Positions 18,345-26,276 of a stretch of DNA of 40,659 bases are shown here, piece after piece (positions within the stretch are counted from its first letter, which is position 1; every line of letters begins with the position of its first letter). Source of the DNA: Richelia sp. CSU_2_1 (lineage in GTDB: Bacteria > Cyanobacteriota > Cyanobacteriia > Cyanobacteriales > Microcoleaceae). Below the pieces are notes generated by a model, which did not search any database, was not told the origin of the DNA, and saw nothing but the letters and a program-made list of their open reading frames with translations. The stretch lies in the NCBI GenBank assembly GCA_012034575.1, contig JAAUPF010000046.1, positions 1 through 40,659 on the forward strand. The letters are read 5' to 3'. Position numbers and translations under genes: made by a program.

Positions 18345-19366
18345 ATGATCCGAAAAATTAACTTCAAAACAGTTGCTCTATTTAGCATGACAGTAGTGAC
18401 GGCAGTATCGAGCAACATATTGCCCACAGCTTCGCAGACTAGCAGAACACCTGCAAGTATTGCCCAAAATCGCCCGCAAGTCGTAGCAACTTCCAGTGTA
18501 ATTTGCGGTTTGACGAAAGAAATAGCTGGTAGTACGATCGATCTCAAATGCTTAGTAGGTGCGGGTTCAGATCCTCACGTTTACCAAGCAAAACCGGCCG
18601 ATCGAGCTGCGATCGATCGAGCAAAACTAATTCTTTACAACGGCTACGATTTTGAGCCAAGTTTGATTAAATTGATTAAAGCAAGCTCCAACAAAGCACC
18701 GAAAGTTGCTGTAGCAGAACAAGCAGTTCCCAATCCGTTAATGGCGGAAGACGAAGGGCACAGCCACGGGGGACACAGCCACGGAGGACACAGCCACGGT
18801 GCAGGTAAAAAAGTTGCCGATCCTCATGTTTGGCACGACGCTAAAAACGGGATGGCAATGGCTAAAGTAATTAGCAATCAGCTTAGCAAAGTAGTTCCCG
18901 ATCGAGCAGCAGTTTACAATAGCAATACCCAAAAAATAACTGGCGAAATCGCTCGCATCGATAGCTGGATAAAATCGCAAATTTCTACAATTCCAGCGCC
19001 CAATCGCAAGCTTGTAACCACCCACGATGCTTTGAGTTACTATTCCAAAGCCTACGGAATTCCTGTAGCCAGCGTTCTCGAAGGAATTAGTACGGACGAA
19101 ATGCCCGCAGCAGCACGAATCGCTACCTTAGTCAAAGAGATCCGAGCTTCTGGAGTGCCAACAATTTTGTAGAAACAACAGTTAATCCCAAATTAATTGA
19201 AACTGTTGCTAGAGAATCAAAAGTGAGAGTTTCTCCCAGAGATTTGTTTGCCGACGGTTTGGGAGAAGCGGGAGGTGATGGCGATACTTATCAGAAGATG
19301 TTAGTGGCAAATACGCGGACAATTGTTGAAGGTTTGGGTGGCAAATATTCCGCTTTTAAGCCTTAG
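18345..19366 (+). pseudogene. znuA: Zinc ABC transporter substrate-binding protein ZnuA, frameshifted near the C-terminus
   Basis: Start is the ATG at 18345 with AAGGAAAG eleven bases before it. The first ~30 residues are an export signal. Zinc-ligand regions are visible: GSDPHVYQ (His78), ADPHVWHD (His161), and TTHDALSYY. A His-rich loop of three GHSHG-like units (about 138-152) marks a zinc-type rather than manganese-type protein. The frame ends at TAG 19170-19172, but the next 66 codons (19169-19366) continue the family in another frame (VETTVNPKLIETVARES, then NTRTIVEGLGGKYSAF). One extra base at TTTT 19165-19168 would restore VPTIFVETT. Either real loss of the last lobe or a sequencing indel. 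znuB and znuC are not in this window. Confidence 0.88.
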
Positions 19367-19460
19367 TAACGGTAAACCGTACTGATGGTCGGCAAAAACC
19401 TTGTTGAATTGAGAGAGATAATCCGCTACCCTATACTCTCGAAGCTCTCAAGGACAACGA

Positions 19461-19859
19461 ATGAATAGACTGCTCCTCACTTTACTTGTAAGTCCGACGC
19501 TGCTGGGATCTGTGCTGTCTTTGAGCGCGATCGCAAATCCCGCTCTTATTGGCGAAACACCGATTCTATCGGCTGGTGCGCCCGAATGCGCGCGATCGCC
19601 CCACACTCAGCGTCTGACTTGCGTGCGCCTTCCCGGCAAAGCTGCTGCTGCTAATTCTAAAGCCAGAATCAGTTGGCAGCGCCCTGGGGAACAACAGATG
19701 GCAATGCTGGATTTTACCGAAGAAGAAAGCGATGCAGCGGAGTCGCTGTTTGGCTGCGACTGTCAGTTGTGCATCAATGCCCTGCGACAGTTGCGCGGTT
19801 TGCCACCCTTGCCGATCGTTGATAGTATGGTTTTAGATTTTAGATTTTTTGATTTCTGA
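19461..19859 (+). CDS. Small secreted Cys-containing protein, unknown
   Basis: A 132-aa protein with a signal peptide (LLLTLLVSPTLLGSVLSLSAIANPA, cleavage probably near residue 26), so it is likely periplasmic or outside. The mature part contains two spaced cysteines (PECARSPHTQRLTC) and a cluster CDCQLCINALRQLRG near 98-112 that could hold disulfides or a metal. An AAGGACAACGA stretch precedes the ATG. The last nine residues (VLDFRFFDF) come from the inverted repeat that follows and may not belong to the ancestral protein. I do not recognise the family. It lies inside the zinc cluster, but no Zur box precedes it. Confidence 0.65.
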   Translation: MNRLLLTLLVSPTLLGSVLSLSAIANPALIGETPILSAGAPECARSPHTQRLTCVRLPGKAAAANSKARISWQRPGEQQMAMLDFTEEESDAAESLFGCDCQLCINALRQLRGLPPLPIVDSMVLDFRFFDF

Positions 19860-19876
19860 ATATCTAAAATCTAAAA
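19831..19876. terminator. AT-rich inverted repeat between convergent genes
   Basis: TTTTAGATTTTAGA (19831-19844) and TCTAAAATCTAAAA (19863-19876) are perfect 14-base arms around an 18-base loop. It lies between two convergent genes and could end transcription from either side. The arms are built of the heptamer ATTTTAG/ATCTAAA that recurs at 2617-2665 and 25602-25624, so it is also a repeat element. Confidence 0.5.
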
Positions 19877-19894
19877 TAGTATGAAATTGGGGTG

Positions 19895-20449
19895 CTATTT
19901 CTGCGCTAAAGCCCACACAACTAAAGGAAAATCCGGCTCGTTTGCTAGGGAATGAATGGCTGGATTGTAATATTCCCACCGAGAAAAGTTTGCCACAATA
20001 CAAGCGCGGTTTCCCCAGGAACCTGTTTGGATGCGTTCTAAATTGAAACCGCATTCAGCTAACAAATATTTGATTCCGGTTTCCGTCCAGCGAGAACAGT
20101 CTGCAGGATAATCGTGAATCCGAATTAAAAACGGTATTGTGATTAAGAAGTAACCGTTACGATCGAGCATTTGATAGATGTTTTTTCCCGCGCGATAAGG
20201 CCACAGCAAATGTTCAAAAATTTGTTCGGCAATGATTAAATTAAATGTTTCATCGAGGCAAGATTCGCAAATGTCAAAGTTGGGATAGCTGAGGGACTTA
20301 TAGCTGCGAAAAGACTCTAATTTCCCCCAACTGTCGCCGGAGATCTCCAAGACATTCAGTCGATCGGGCTGCAAGCTTTTCACAATTTTGCGAGTTTCGC
20401 GGTTCATGACAACCCGACACCAATGTTCGTCAACTGCACCAAATACCAT
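19895..20449 (-). CDS. SAM-dependent methyltransferase-like protein
   Basis: A 184-aa protein of class I methyltransferase type. NVLEISGDSWG (about 32-42) is the start of the SAM fold. FNLIIAEQIFEHL (about 68-80) is the strand and loop common to methyltransferases of the Methyltransf_11/25 type, and GYFLITIPFLIRIHDYP (about 98-114) the following strand and active-site loop. The glycine-rich loop is weaker than usual (EISGDSWG). Related enzymes act on small molecules or glycan chains, but the target here is unknown. It is convergent with the small secreted protein gene, with an inverted repeat between them. Confidence 0.72.
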   Translation of the reverse strand: MVFGAVDEHWCRVVMNRETRKIVKSLQPDRLNVLEISGDSWGKLESFRSYKSLSYPNFDICESCLDETFNLIIAEQIFEHLLWPYRAGKNIYQMLDRNGYFLITIPFLIRIHDYPADCSRWTETGIKYLLAECGFNLERIQTGSWGNRACIVANFSRWEYYNPAIHSLANEPDFPLVVWALAQK

Positions 20450-20884
20450 ATTTCCTCCATCGCTGCCAATTTAGATCGTTAATTACAACAATCTATTTCA
20501 ATATTCTAGATTGCCCAAACTGTTACTATAATTCCTTCTGCCTTCTGCCTTCTGCCTTTTGCTATAACTTAGGCCTTGCGTGCCGATCGCATCTCAGGTA
20601 TCATGATAATGATTATCACAAATTAGTTCGATCGCCTGTGGGTTGCGATTCGTCTTGAGATTCGTGTTGAGTCAATGGGACGCGGGAATCTGTCAAGTGC
20701 GATCGGGCTAGGACGTGTTTTCCAACTCATCCTTCAGATTGATATCCCTAAAATCCCCCTTTTCAAGGGGGACTTTCTACCTCTTCTCCCTTTTGTAAGG
20801 GCGAAGCGAAAGGGAGGGGGTGACACCCCGGCTGGGAGAGTTCAATCTAGTTCGCACAGGGCCTCTACAATTAAATGAGGAACG
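20450..20884. other. Gene-free stretch with Zur box and hairpin repeat
   Basis: Holds CTTCTGC(CTTCTGC) repeats (20537-20558), the Zur box at 20604-20618, a hairpin (TCCCCCTT 20754-20761 with AAGGGGGA 20765-20772) and a further purine/pyrimidine repeat to about 20830. The leader of the COG0523 gene would be about 250 bases long if transcription begins near the Zur box. Frames in it look like chance. Confidence 0.55.
20604..20618. promoter_or_regulatory. Zur box before the COG0523 gene
   Basis: TGATAATGATTATCA is a perfect 7-1-7 palindrome and an exact match to the Zur consensus. It stands 266 bases upstream of the COG0523 start codon, with a hairpin repeat inserted in the leader between them. 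Confidence 0.9.
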
Positions 20885-21949
20885 ATGACTAATATCACCT
20901 TACAAACCCCAGATTTACTTGCCGATATCCCCAAAAGAGGAATGCCAGTAACTATAATTACCGGATTTCTCGGCAGTGGCAAAACAACTTTGCTCAATCA
21001 AATTCTCAAAAATCGCCAAGATTTAAAAGTTGCAGTTTTAGTTAACGAATTTGGCGATATCAATATCGATTCGCAATTGCTGATTTCTACCGAAGACGAT
21101 ATGGTAGAACTCAGTAACGGCTGTATTTGCTGTACCATCAATGAAGGTTTAGTTGATGCAGTTTATCGAGTTTTAGAAAAAGAAGAACGCATCGACTGCA
21201 TGGTGATCGAAACCACGGGAGTTGCCGATCCGCTGCCGATTATCCTGACTTTTGTCGGTACGGAATTGCGGGATTTAACTAGGCTGGATTCCGTGCTAAC
21301 TGTAGTTGATAGCGAAATCTTCACGCCGGAACATTTTGATAGCGAAGCAGCTTTTAAACAAGTAGCATTTGCGGATATCGTGCTGCTGAATAAAACCGAT
21401 TTAGCACCCCAGGAAAAAGTTCAAGAATTAGAAGCTTACATCAGGACGGTGAAAGCTGGAGCCCGAATTTTACACTCTGTCTGTGGTGATGTTCCTTTAC
21501 CGTTAATTTTGGGCGTAGAGTTAGCTGCAATCGATGATTTTCAAAATCTTGAAACTGAGGGAAAACACGATCGCGAACACCATCACGAACACCACCACGA
21601 ACACCACCACCACGAACACCACCATCACGAACATCACCATCACGGACATGATTCTCATCACCTAGAAAATGATGGATTTGTGTCTTTATCATTTGAGAGC
21701 GATCGACCTTTTGATGTCCACAAATTTCAAGAATTTCTTACCGATAGAATGCCCTTCGACGTGTTTCGGGCAAAAGGCATTCTCTGGTTTAAAGATAGCG
21801 AGATGAGACACATCTTTCAACTCAGCGGTCCGAGATACGAACTAGATGCAGATGAATGGCAATCTGCGCCTAAAAATCAACTCGTAGTCATCGGCCGCAA
21901 TTTAGATCGAGATGCAATTCAAGCACAACTTAACAGTTGCTTGGCTTAA
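20885..21949 (+). CDS. COG0523 GTPase, zinc metallochaperone with His-rich loop
   Basis: A 354-aa G3E-family GTPase. GFLGSGKT (27-34) is the Walker A motif, and NGCICC (CxCC at 80-83) the metal-binding motif of the COG0523 family. ETTGVADP and LLNKTDLAP complete the nucleotide site. A loop near 228-260 is almost all His and Glu (repeats of EHHHHEHHHH), as in zinc-storing or zinc-delivering members. The C-terminal CobW_C domain is present (residues ~265-350). Members of this type hand zinc to client enzymes when the metal is scarce. The perfect Zur box upstream and the neighbouring folE and thrS support a zinc role over cobalt. AATGAGGAACG precedes the ATG. Confidence 0.92.
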   Translation: MTNITLQTPDLLADIPKRGMPVTIITGFLGSGKTTLLNQILKNRQDLKVAVLVNEFGDINIDSQLLISTEDDMVELSNGCICCTINEGLVDAVYRVLEKEERIDCMVIETTGVADPLPIILTFVGTELRDLTRLDSVLTVVDSEIFTPEHFDSEAAFKQVAFADIVLLNKTDLAPQEKVQELEAYIRTVKAGARILHSVCGDVPLPLILGVELAAIDDFQNLETEGKHDREHHHEHHHEHHHHEHHHHEHHHHGHDSHHLENDGFVSLSFESDRPFDVHKFQEFLTDRMPFDVFRAKGILWFKDSEMRHIFQLSGPRYELDADEWQSAPKNQLVVIGRNLDRDAIQAQLNSCLA

Positions 21950-22494
21950 TTACTTGACGGAAAATTGCCAGGAATTAGGCATAGATTGAAAGAGCGAGTA
22001 TTGCTCCAGAAAATTTGAGTTGCAGGCTTTGTTTTTGCAAAGCCTTGTTTTACTTTTTTAATGTATAATCATTCTTCCTTCTACTTAATAGCAAAAATTA
22101 TCAATACGCGCGGTTAACTCAACACTGTGCGATCGCGACCACCAAAATATTTTTTATCTCGATCGAACTTGTTGCCAACTGTGTTATCATTGATGAGTAA
22201 TCTCCTGTTGGATCGCAGTTATATGTCAGCGCGATCGGAGCCAAACAATCGCCAAATTCCGCGATCGATTAGCTATACTACGTTACGCTACCACTGAGTT
22301 ACGCGAGCGCTGTCATATACATAGTACGCCTAAATCATTCATGAAATTGCTCTCTTCCTTCCGCCCCTTGCTAAGGGGATAGTTGCGGCGGGTAAAAAAC
22401 TTTACTGCTGATTTAGGCGAGCTATAAAATATCCGATCGAACGGGATATTGATCGAAGTACAGTCCAGCTTTAAACTTTTCACAAACTGCAAGC
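21950..22494. other. Gene-free stretch with long inverted repeat
   Basis: No convincing gene. An 11-base perfect inverted repeat, CGCCTAAATCA (22327-22337) and TGATTTAGGCG (22409-22419), encloses a C/G hairpin (CCCCTTGCTAAGGGG). A second, smaller pair, AATATCC (22428-22434) and GGATATT (22444-22450), lies just before folE and could be regulatory. A TTATCA half-site occurs near 22185, but no full Zur box is present. Confidence 0.5.
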
Positions 22495-23145
22495 ATGACT
22501 TTATCCAGTCGTCCCAAACTGACCGATCCGAATGGTGTAGGCTCCTCTATTCCTACCCAATCTAAACCTCCCGTTTCCGATGAAGAAATGAGGCAAGCAG
22601 TGCGCACGTTGCTGCTAGGATTGGGAGAAGATCCCGATCGAGAAGGATTGCGAGATACACCAAAACGAGTTGTCAAAGCCTTGCAGTTTTTAACCCAAGG
22701 TTATCGTCAATCTCTCGACGAACTGCTCAACGGAGCAGTGTTTACAGAAAATGCCAACGAAATGGTATTAGTTCGAGACATCGACATTTTCAGTTCCTGC
22801 GAACACCACATCCTGCCAATTATTGGGCGGGCTCACGTTGCTTACATTCCCAACGGCAAAGTAATCGGACTGTCAAAAATTGCTCGAATTTGTGAAATGT
22901 ACGGCCGCAGATTGCAAGTGCAAGAACGCTTAACCGCACAAATTGCCGACGCACTGCAAGGATTGCTCAAGCCTCAAGGCGTAGCAGTTGTTGTCGAAGC
23001 AACTCATATGTGCATGGTAATGCGAGGCGTGCAAAAATCAGGTTCTTGGACGACAACTTCAGCGATGCGCGGAGTGTTTGCAGAAGATGCCAGAACCCGT
23101 CAAGAATTCATGAGTTTAATCGCCCACAAACCCAGCTTTCACTAA
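22495..23145 (+). CDS. folE: GTP cyclohydrolase I (FolE, type IA)
   Basis: A 216-aa enzyme that opens GTP to dihydroneopterin triphosphate, the first step to folate and pterins. The zinc ligands are visible: Cys102 and His105 in SSCEHHILP, and Cys173 in HMCMVMRG. Family blocks GLSKIAR and [10 protein letters not shown] are present. The N-terminal ~25 residues are variable. It is the zinc-dependent form, not the metal-promiscuous FolE2. Its place between two Zur-box genes suggests it is an extra copy, supplied with zinc by the COG0523 protein or made in larger amounts under zinc limitation. That is inference; a second folE elsewhere in the genome would support it. Confidence 0.93.
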   Translation: MTLSSRPKLTDPNGVGSSIPTQSKPPVSDEEMRQAVRTLLLGLGEDPDREGLRDTPKRVVKALQFLTQGYRQSLDELLNGAVFTENANEMVLVRDIDIFSSCEHHILPIIGRAHVAYIPNGKVIGLSKIARICEMYGRRLQVQERLTAQIADALQGLLKPQGVAVVVEATHMCMVMRGVQKSGSWTTTSAMRGVFAEDARTRQEFMSLIAHKPSFH

Positions 23146-23315
23146 AATTATCCGCGAATAAAATTCGCAACTCACAAAAGAAAAGAGAGTTAGATTCGAT
23201 GCCATCTTTTTTTCTCTCTTTTCTTTTCTCTTTCCCGATAAACTATTTATCAGAAGCCGACTTTAGGGAAAGTAAAGGGACAGGCGATCGCAAAATCCTA
23301 CTGCAACTGTTATAA

Positions 23316-23330
23316 TGATAATCGTTATCA
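23316..23330. promoter_or_regulatory. Zur box before thrS
   Basis: TGATAATCGTTATCA is a 7-1-7 palindrome with one mismatch from the Zur consensus. It ends only 12 bases before the thrS start codon and overlaps the space just upstream of the ribosome binding site (AGGAACAG), so Zur bound here would block initiation. Confidence 0.88.
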
Positions 23331-23342
23331 GGAACAGAAGTT

Positions 23343-25214
23343 ATGGTTACATCGCAAGTTCAGTCGCAATCGGCTCAAAATCAGATCCCAAAAGACTCCC
23401 AAGCTTTGCAGCGCCTTCGCCACACCAGCGCTCACATCTTGGCAATGGCCGTGCAAAATCTTTTTCCAGAGACAAAAGTGACGATCGGGCCCACCACAGA
23501 AACAGGTTTTTACTACGATTTTGACAGAAAACAACCATTTACCCCCGAAGATTTGAGCAAAATTGAGGCAGAGATGCGGCGGATTATTCAAGCAAATTTG
23601 CCCGTAATTTGCGAAATAGTAGAGCGCGAACAAATTCGGGATGAAATTATCGAATTAGGGGAAAATTACAAACTAGAAATCCTCAACAGTATCCCCGAAG
23701 GCGAGACTATTACTCGTTACTTTATCGGCAATCCAGATGCTGGGAAATTTTCAGATGCTCCGATAAATTTAGAACCTTCTTTAATTGAGCCAATTACCCT
23801 GCCTCCGAGCGAATATTGGTGGGATTTGTGTGCGGGACCCCACGTAAACTTTACCGGGGAAATCAATCCCGATGCTTTAGCTTTAGAAAGTGTAGCTGGG
23901 GCTTATTGGCGCGGCGATGAGAAGAAACCAATGCTGCAACGCATCTACGGTACTGCTTGGGAAACACCGGAACAATTGCAAGCTTATTTGCAGCAAAAAG
24001 CAGCAGCTAAATTGCGAGATCATCGCAAAATCGGTCAAGAATTAAAGCTATTTAGCATTCAAGAAGATGCTGGGGGCGGTTTAGTATTTTGGCATCCTCG
24101 CGGAGCAGCAATTCGCTATGTCATTGAGGATTATTGGAGAAAAGCTCATTTAGAATCCGGCTACGAACTGCTTTACACTCCTCACGTAGCTAATCTCGAT
24201 TTGTGGAAAACATCAGGTCACTTTGACTTTTATCGAGAAAATATGTTTGACTCGATGGATGTAGAAGAACAGGCTTATCAAATTAAGCCGATGAACTGTC
24301 CTTTTCACGTTTTAACTTATAAGAACGAGCTGCATTCTTATCGAGAATTGCCTTTAAGATGGGCGGAATTAGGGACTGTTTACCGTTACGAGCGATCGGG
24401 AGTATTGCACGGTTTAATGCGGGTTCGCGGATTTACCCAAGATGACGCTCATATTTTCTGTTTGCCCGACCAAATTGCCGGTGAGATCCTGGGAGTTTTG
24501 AATCTGACAGAGCAAATTTTATCGGACTTTGGCTTTAAGAATTATGAGGTAAATTTGTCCACCCGTCCCGCTAAGTCTGTGGGAAATGATGAGGTGTGGG
24601 ATTTGGCAACAGCAGCTTTAATTTCAGCTTTGGATGCTAAAGGTTGGGATTACGTTACAGATGAGGGTGGCGGTGCTTTTTACGGGCCGAAGATTGATAT
24701 CAAAATTCAAGATGCGATCGGCAGGTTGTGGCAGTGTTCTACTATTCAAGTAGACTTTAATTTGCCCGATCGATTTGATATGCAATATGTCGCCGCTGAC
24801 GGAACAAGACAGCGACCGATTATGATTCACCGGGCAATATTTGGTTCCCTAGAGCGTTTTTTTGGCATTTTGATCGAAAACTACGCGGGGGATTTTCCCC
24901 TGTGGTTAGCACCCGTACAAGTGCGAATTTTACCTGTGAGCAATGACCAAGAAGAATACGCTAAGTCTGTTGCTAATTCCTTAAAGAAAGCCGGATTTCG
25001 AGTAGAGATCGATCGCAGTGGTGAACGTTTGGGCAAGCAAATTCGCAATGCAGAATTAGATAAAATTCCAGTGGCGATCGTGGCGGGTAAAAAAGAAGTA
25101 TCAGAACAAACTTTGAGCGTGCGCACGAGGAAACAGGGAGATATCGGTACGTTAACTATGTCAGATTTGCAAAGTCGGCTAAAGTTAGCTGTTGAAGAGA
25201 AAGTGACGATTTAA
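23343..25214 (+). CDS. thrS: Threonyl-tRNA synthetase, Zur-regulated type lacking TGS domain
   Basis: A 623-aa enzyme that charges tRNA-Thr. The editing domain comes first (HTSAH at about 28-32, later DLCAGPH), so the N-terminal TGS domain of the usual ~640-aa bacterial enzyme is missing. The class II core follows with MNCPFH, RGFTQDDAHIF and MIHRAIFGSLERF, which supply the Cys, His, His that hold the active-site zinc. The anticodon-binding domain (QVRILPVSNDQEEYA onward) ends the protein. A second, Zur-repressed ThrRS is known in Anabaena sp. PCC 7120, beside a COG0523 gene, and this locus has the same plan. It probably keeps translation going when zinc is short. Confidence 0.93.
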   Translation: MVTSQVQSQSAQNQIPKDSQALQRLRHTSAHILAMAVQNLFPETKVTIGPTTETGFYYDFDRKQPFTPEDLSKIEAEMRRIIQANLPVICEIVEREQIRDEIIELGENYKLEILNSIPEGETITRYFIGNPDAGKFSDAPINLEPSLIEPITLPPSEYWWDLCAGPHVNFTGEINPDALALESVAGAYWRGDEKKPMLQRIYGTAWETPEQLQAYLQQKAAAKLRDHRKIGQELKLFSIQEDAGGGLVFWHPRGAAIRYVIEDYWRKAHLESGYELLYTPHVANLDLWKTSGHFDFYRENMFDSMDVEEQAYQIKPMNCPFHVLTYKNELHSYRELPLRWAELGTVYRYERSGVLHGLMRVRGFTQDDAHIFCLPDQIAGEILGVLNLTEQILSDFGFKNYEVNLSTRPAKSVGNDEVWDLATAALISALDAKGWDYVTDEGGGAFYGPKIDIKIQDAIGRLWQCSTIQVDFNLPDRFDMQYVAADGTRQRPIMIHRAIFGSLERFFGILIENYAGDFPLWLAPVQVRILPVSNDQEEYAKSVANSLKKAGFRVEIDRSGERLGKQIRNAELDKIPVAIVAGKKEVSEQTLSVRTRKQGDIGTLTMSDLQSRLKLAVEEKVTI

Positions 25215-25317
25215 GGTAATTGGATTAGCCTTAACTCCTGCGCTATCTGTATGGGCATCCTTTGGCGATCGCCCATAAAGATACACATTTTCCTTACTCA
25301 ATTATCTATTGAATATC

Positions 25318-25602
25318 ATGGAATCATCCCGCCGCAGAAGGTCTTTTGATGTGCAATGGCAAGAGCATCTTTCAGATTATATCACTGCAATTTCTTGGTC
25401 AAAAAATCCGAATTTATTAGCTGCTTGTTCTGCCGCCGGAGAAATCTTACTCTGGCAAGATATAGAGGAACAATCATTTCTGTTGCAGTCAGCGGGTAAG
25501 AGTTCGACAGATTGTTTGAACTTTTCATCTGACGGGCAGTTTTTAGCGGCGGGCGGGCAGGATGGAACTTTGAGAATTTGGAGTATGAATTCGCTTGGGT
25601 AA
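25318..25602 (+). pseudogene. Truncated WD40-repeat protein
   Basis: A 94-aa frame from the ATG at 25318, with about two WD40 blades. ITAISWSKNPNLLAACSAAG followed by EILLWQD is the first, and CLNFSSDGQFLAAGGQDG then TLRIWS the second. A WD40 propeller needs about seven blades, so this is the N-terminal remnant of a longer protein. It ends where heptameric ATCTAAA repeats begin (25602-25624), which suggests that repeat-mediated deletion removed the rest. It lies 103 bases after thrS on the same strand and may have been co-expressed with it. Whether the remnant is made is unknown. Confidence 0.65.
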
Positions 25603-25688
25603 TCTAAAATCTAAAATCTAAAATCGATCGACCCTATCTGCTACCATAGAACTTATAATATTAGCGAAGTAAACCGCTACTCGAAATC

Positions 25689-26135
25689 ATGTCCGCAAAC
25701 ACCACCCTACCCGCAGCCTTAGCTAAAATTGTCAAGCGCTTTCAGCAACGCACCGATCCCAAACAGCGCTACGAACAACTGCTGTGGTATGCTAAGCGGG
25801 TTCCCGAATTTCCCGAAGGTGATAAACTCCCGGAAAACAAAGTTTCTGGCTGCGTGTCGCAAGTTTATATTACTGCCGAATTGACAGAAGGAAAAGTTTT
25901 CTATCAAGGCGATTCTGACGCTCAGTTAGTCAAAGGATTAGTTGGCTTGCTGATTGAAGGTTTGAACGGATTGACGCCTGGGGAAATTGTCAACATTACT
26001 CCAGATTTTATTCAAGACACGGGATTGAATGTGAGCCTGACACCATCCCGCGCTAACGGATTTTACAACATCTTTCAAATGATGAAAAATAAAGCTGTTG
26101 CTTGCGAGTTGAAAGATCGATCGGAAACAAATTAA
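25689..26135 (+). CDS. sufE: SufE-like sulfur acceptor protein
   Basis: A 148-aa protein of the SufE/CsdE family, which takes persulfide sulfur from the cysteine desulfurase SufS and hands it to the SufBCD scaffold for iron-sulfur cluster assembly. The acceptor cysteine is in KVSGCVSQVYI (about Cys55). RYEQLLWYAKRVPEFP and SRANGFYNIFQMMK are family blocks. The length is normal. No other suf genes are nearby. The ATG at 25689 follows a short spacer filled with the ATCTAAA repeat. Confidence 0.92.
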   Translation: MSANTTLPAALAKIVKRFQQRTDPKQRYEQLLWYAKRVPEFPEGDKLPENKVSGCVSQVYITAELTEGKVFYQGDSDAQLVKGLVGLLIEGLNGLTPGEIVNITPDFIQDTGLNVSLTPSRANGFYNIFQMMKNKAVACELKDRSETN

Positions 26136-26169
26136 GGGGAGATAGGGTTACTCAAATGCAATATTTTTG

Positions 26170-26230
26170 CCGGGGCGGGTTTACTAGATTGTTAATGTTT
26201 ATTTGAGATAATTGAGAACCCGCCCCTACA
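26170..26230. repeat. Dispersed ~65-base palindromic repeat, copy 2
   Basis: CCGGGGCGGGTTTA at the left and AACCCGCCCCTACA at the right, in the same orientation as copy 1 at 16393-16458. It lies between sufE and the following hydrolase gene. Confidence 0.75.
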
Positions 26231-26276
26231 GGAATAATTGATAATAATCGGACAGTAGATAACAGGAAGACAAGCC

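Noticed and set aside
20675..20878. 67-aa frame before the COG0523 gene
   Set aside because: Runs through the hairpin repeat in the leader. No family or start signal.
21441..21692. Minus-strand frame rich in Gly, Arg, Val and Asp
   Set aside because: It is the antisense of the His/Glu loop of the COG0523 gene. The repetition comes from that loop.
22170..22200. TTATCATTGATGA near folE as a Zur box
   Set aside because: Only one half-site fits. The other half does not match ATTATCA/TGATAAT at the needed spacing.
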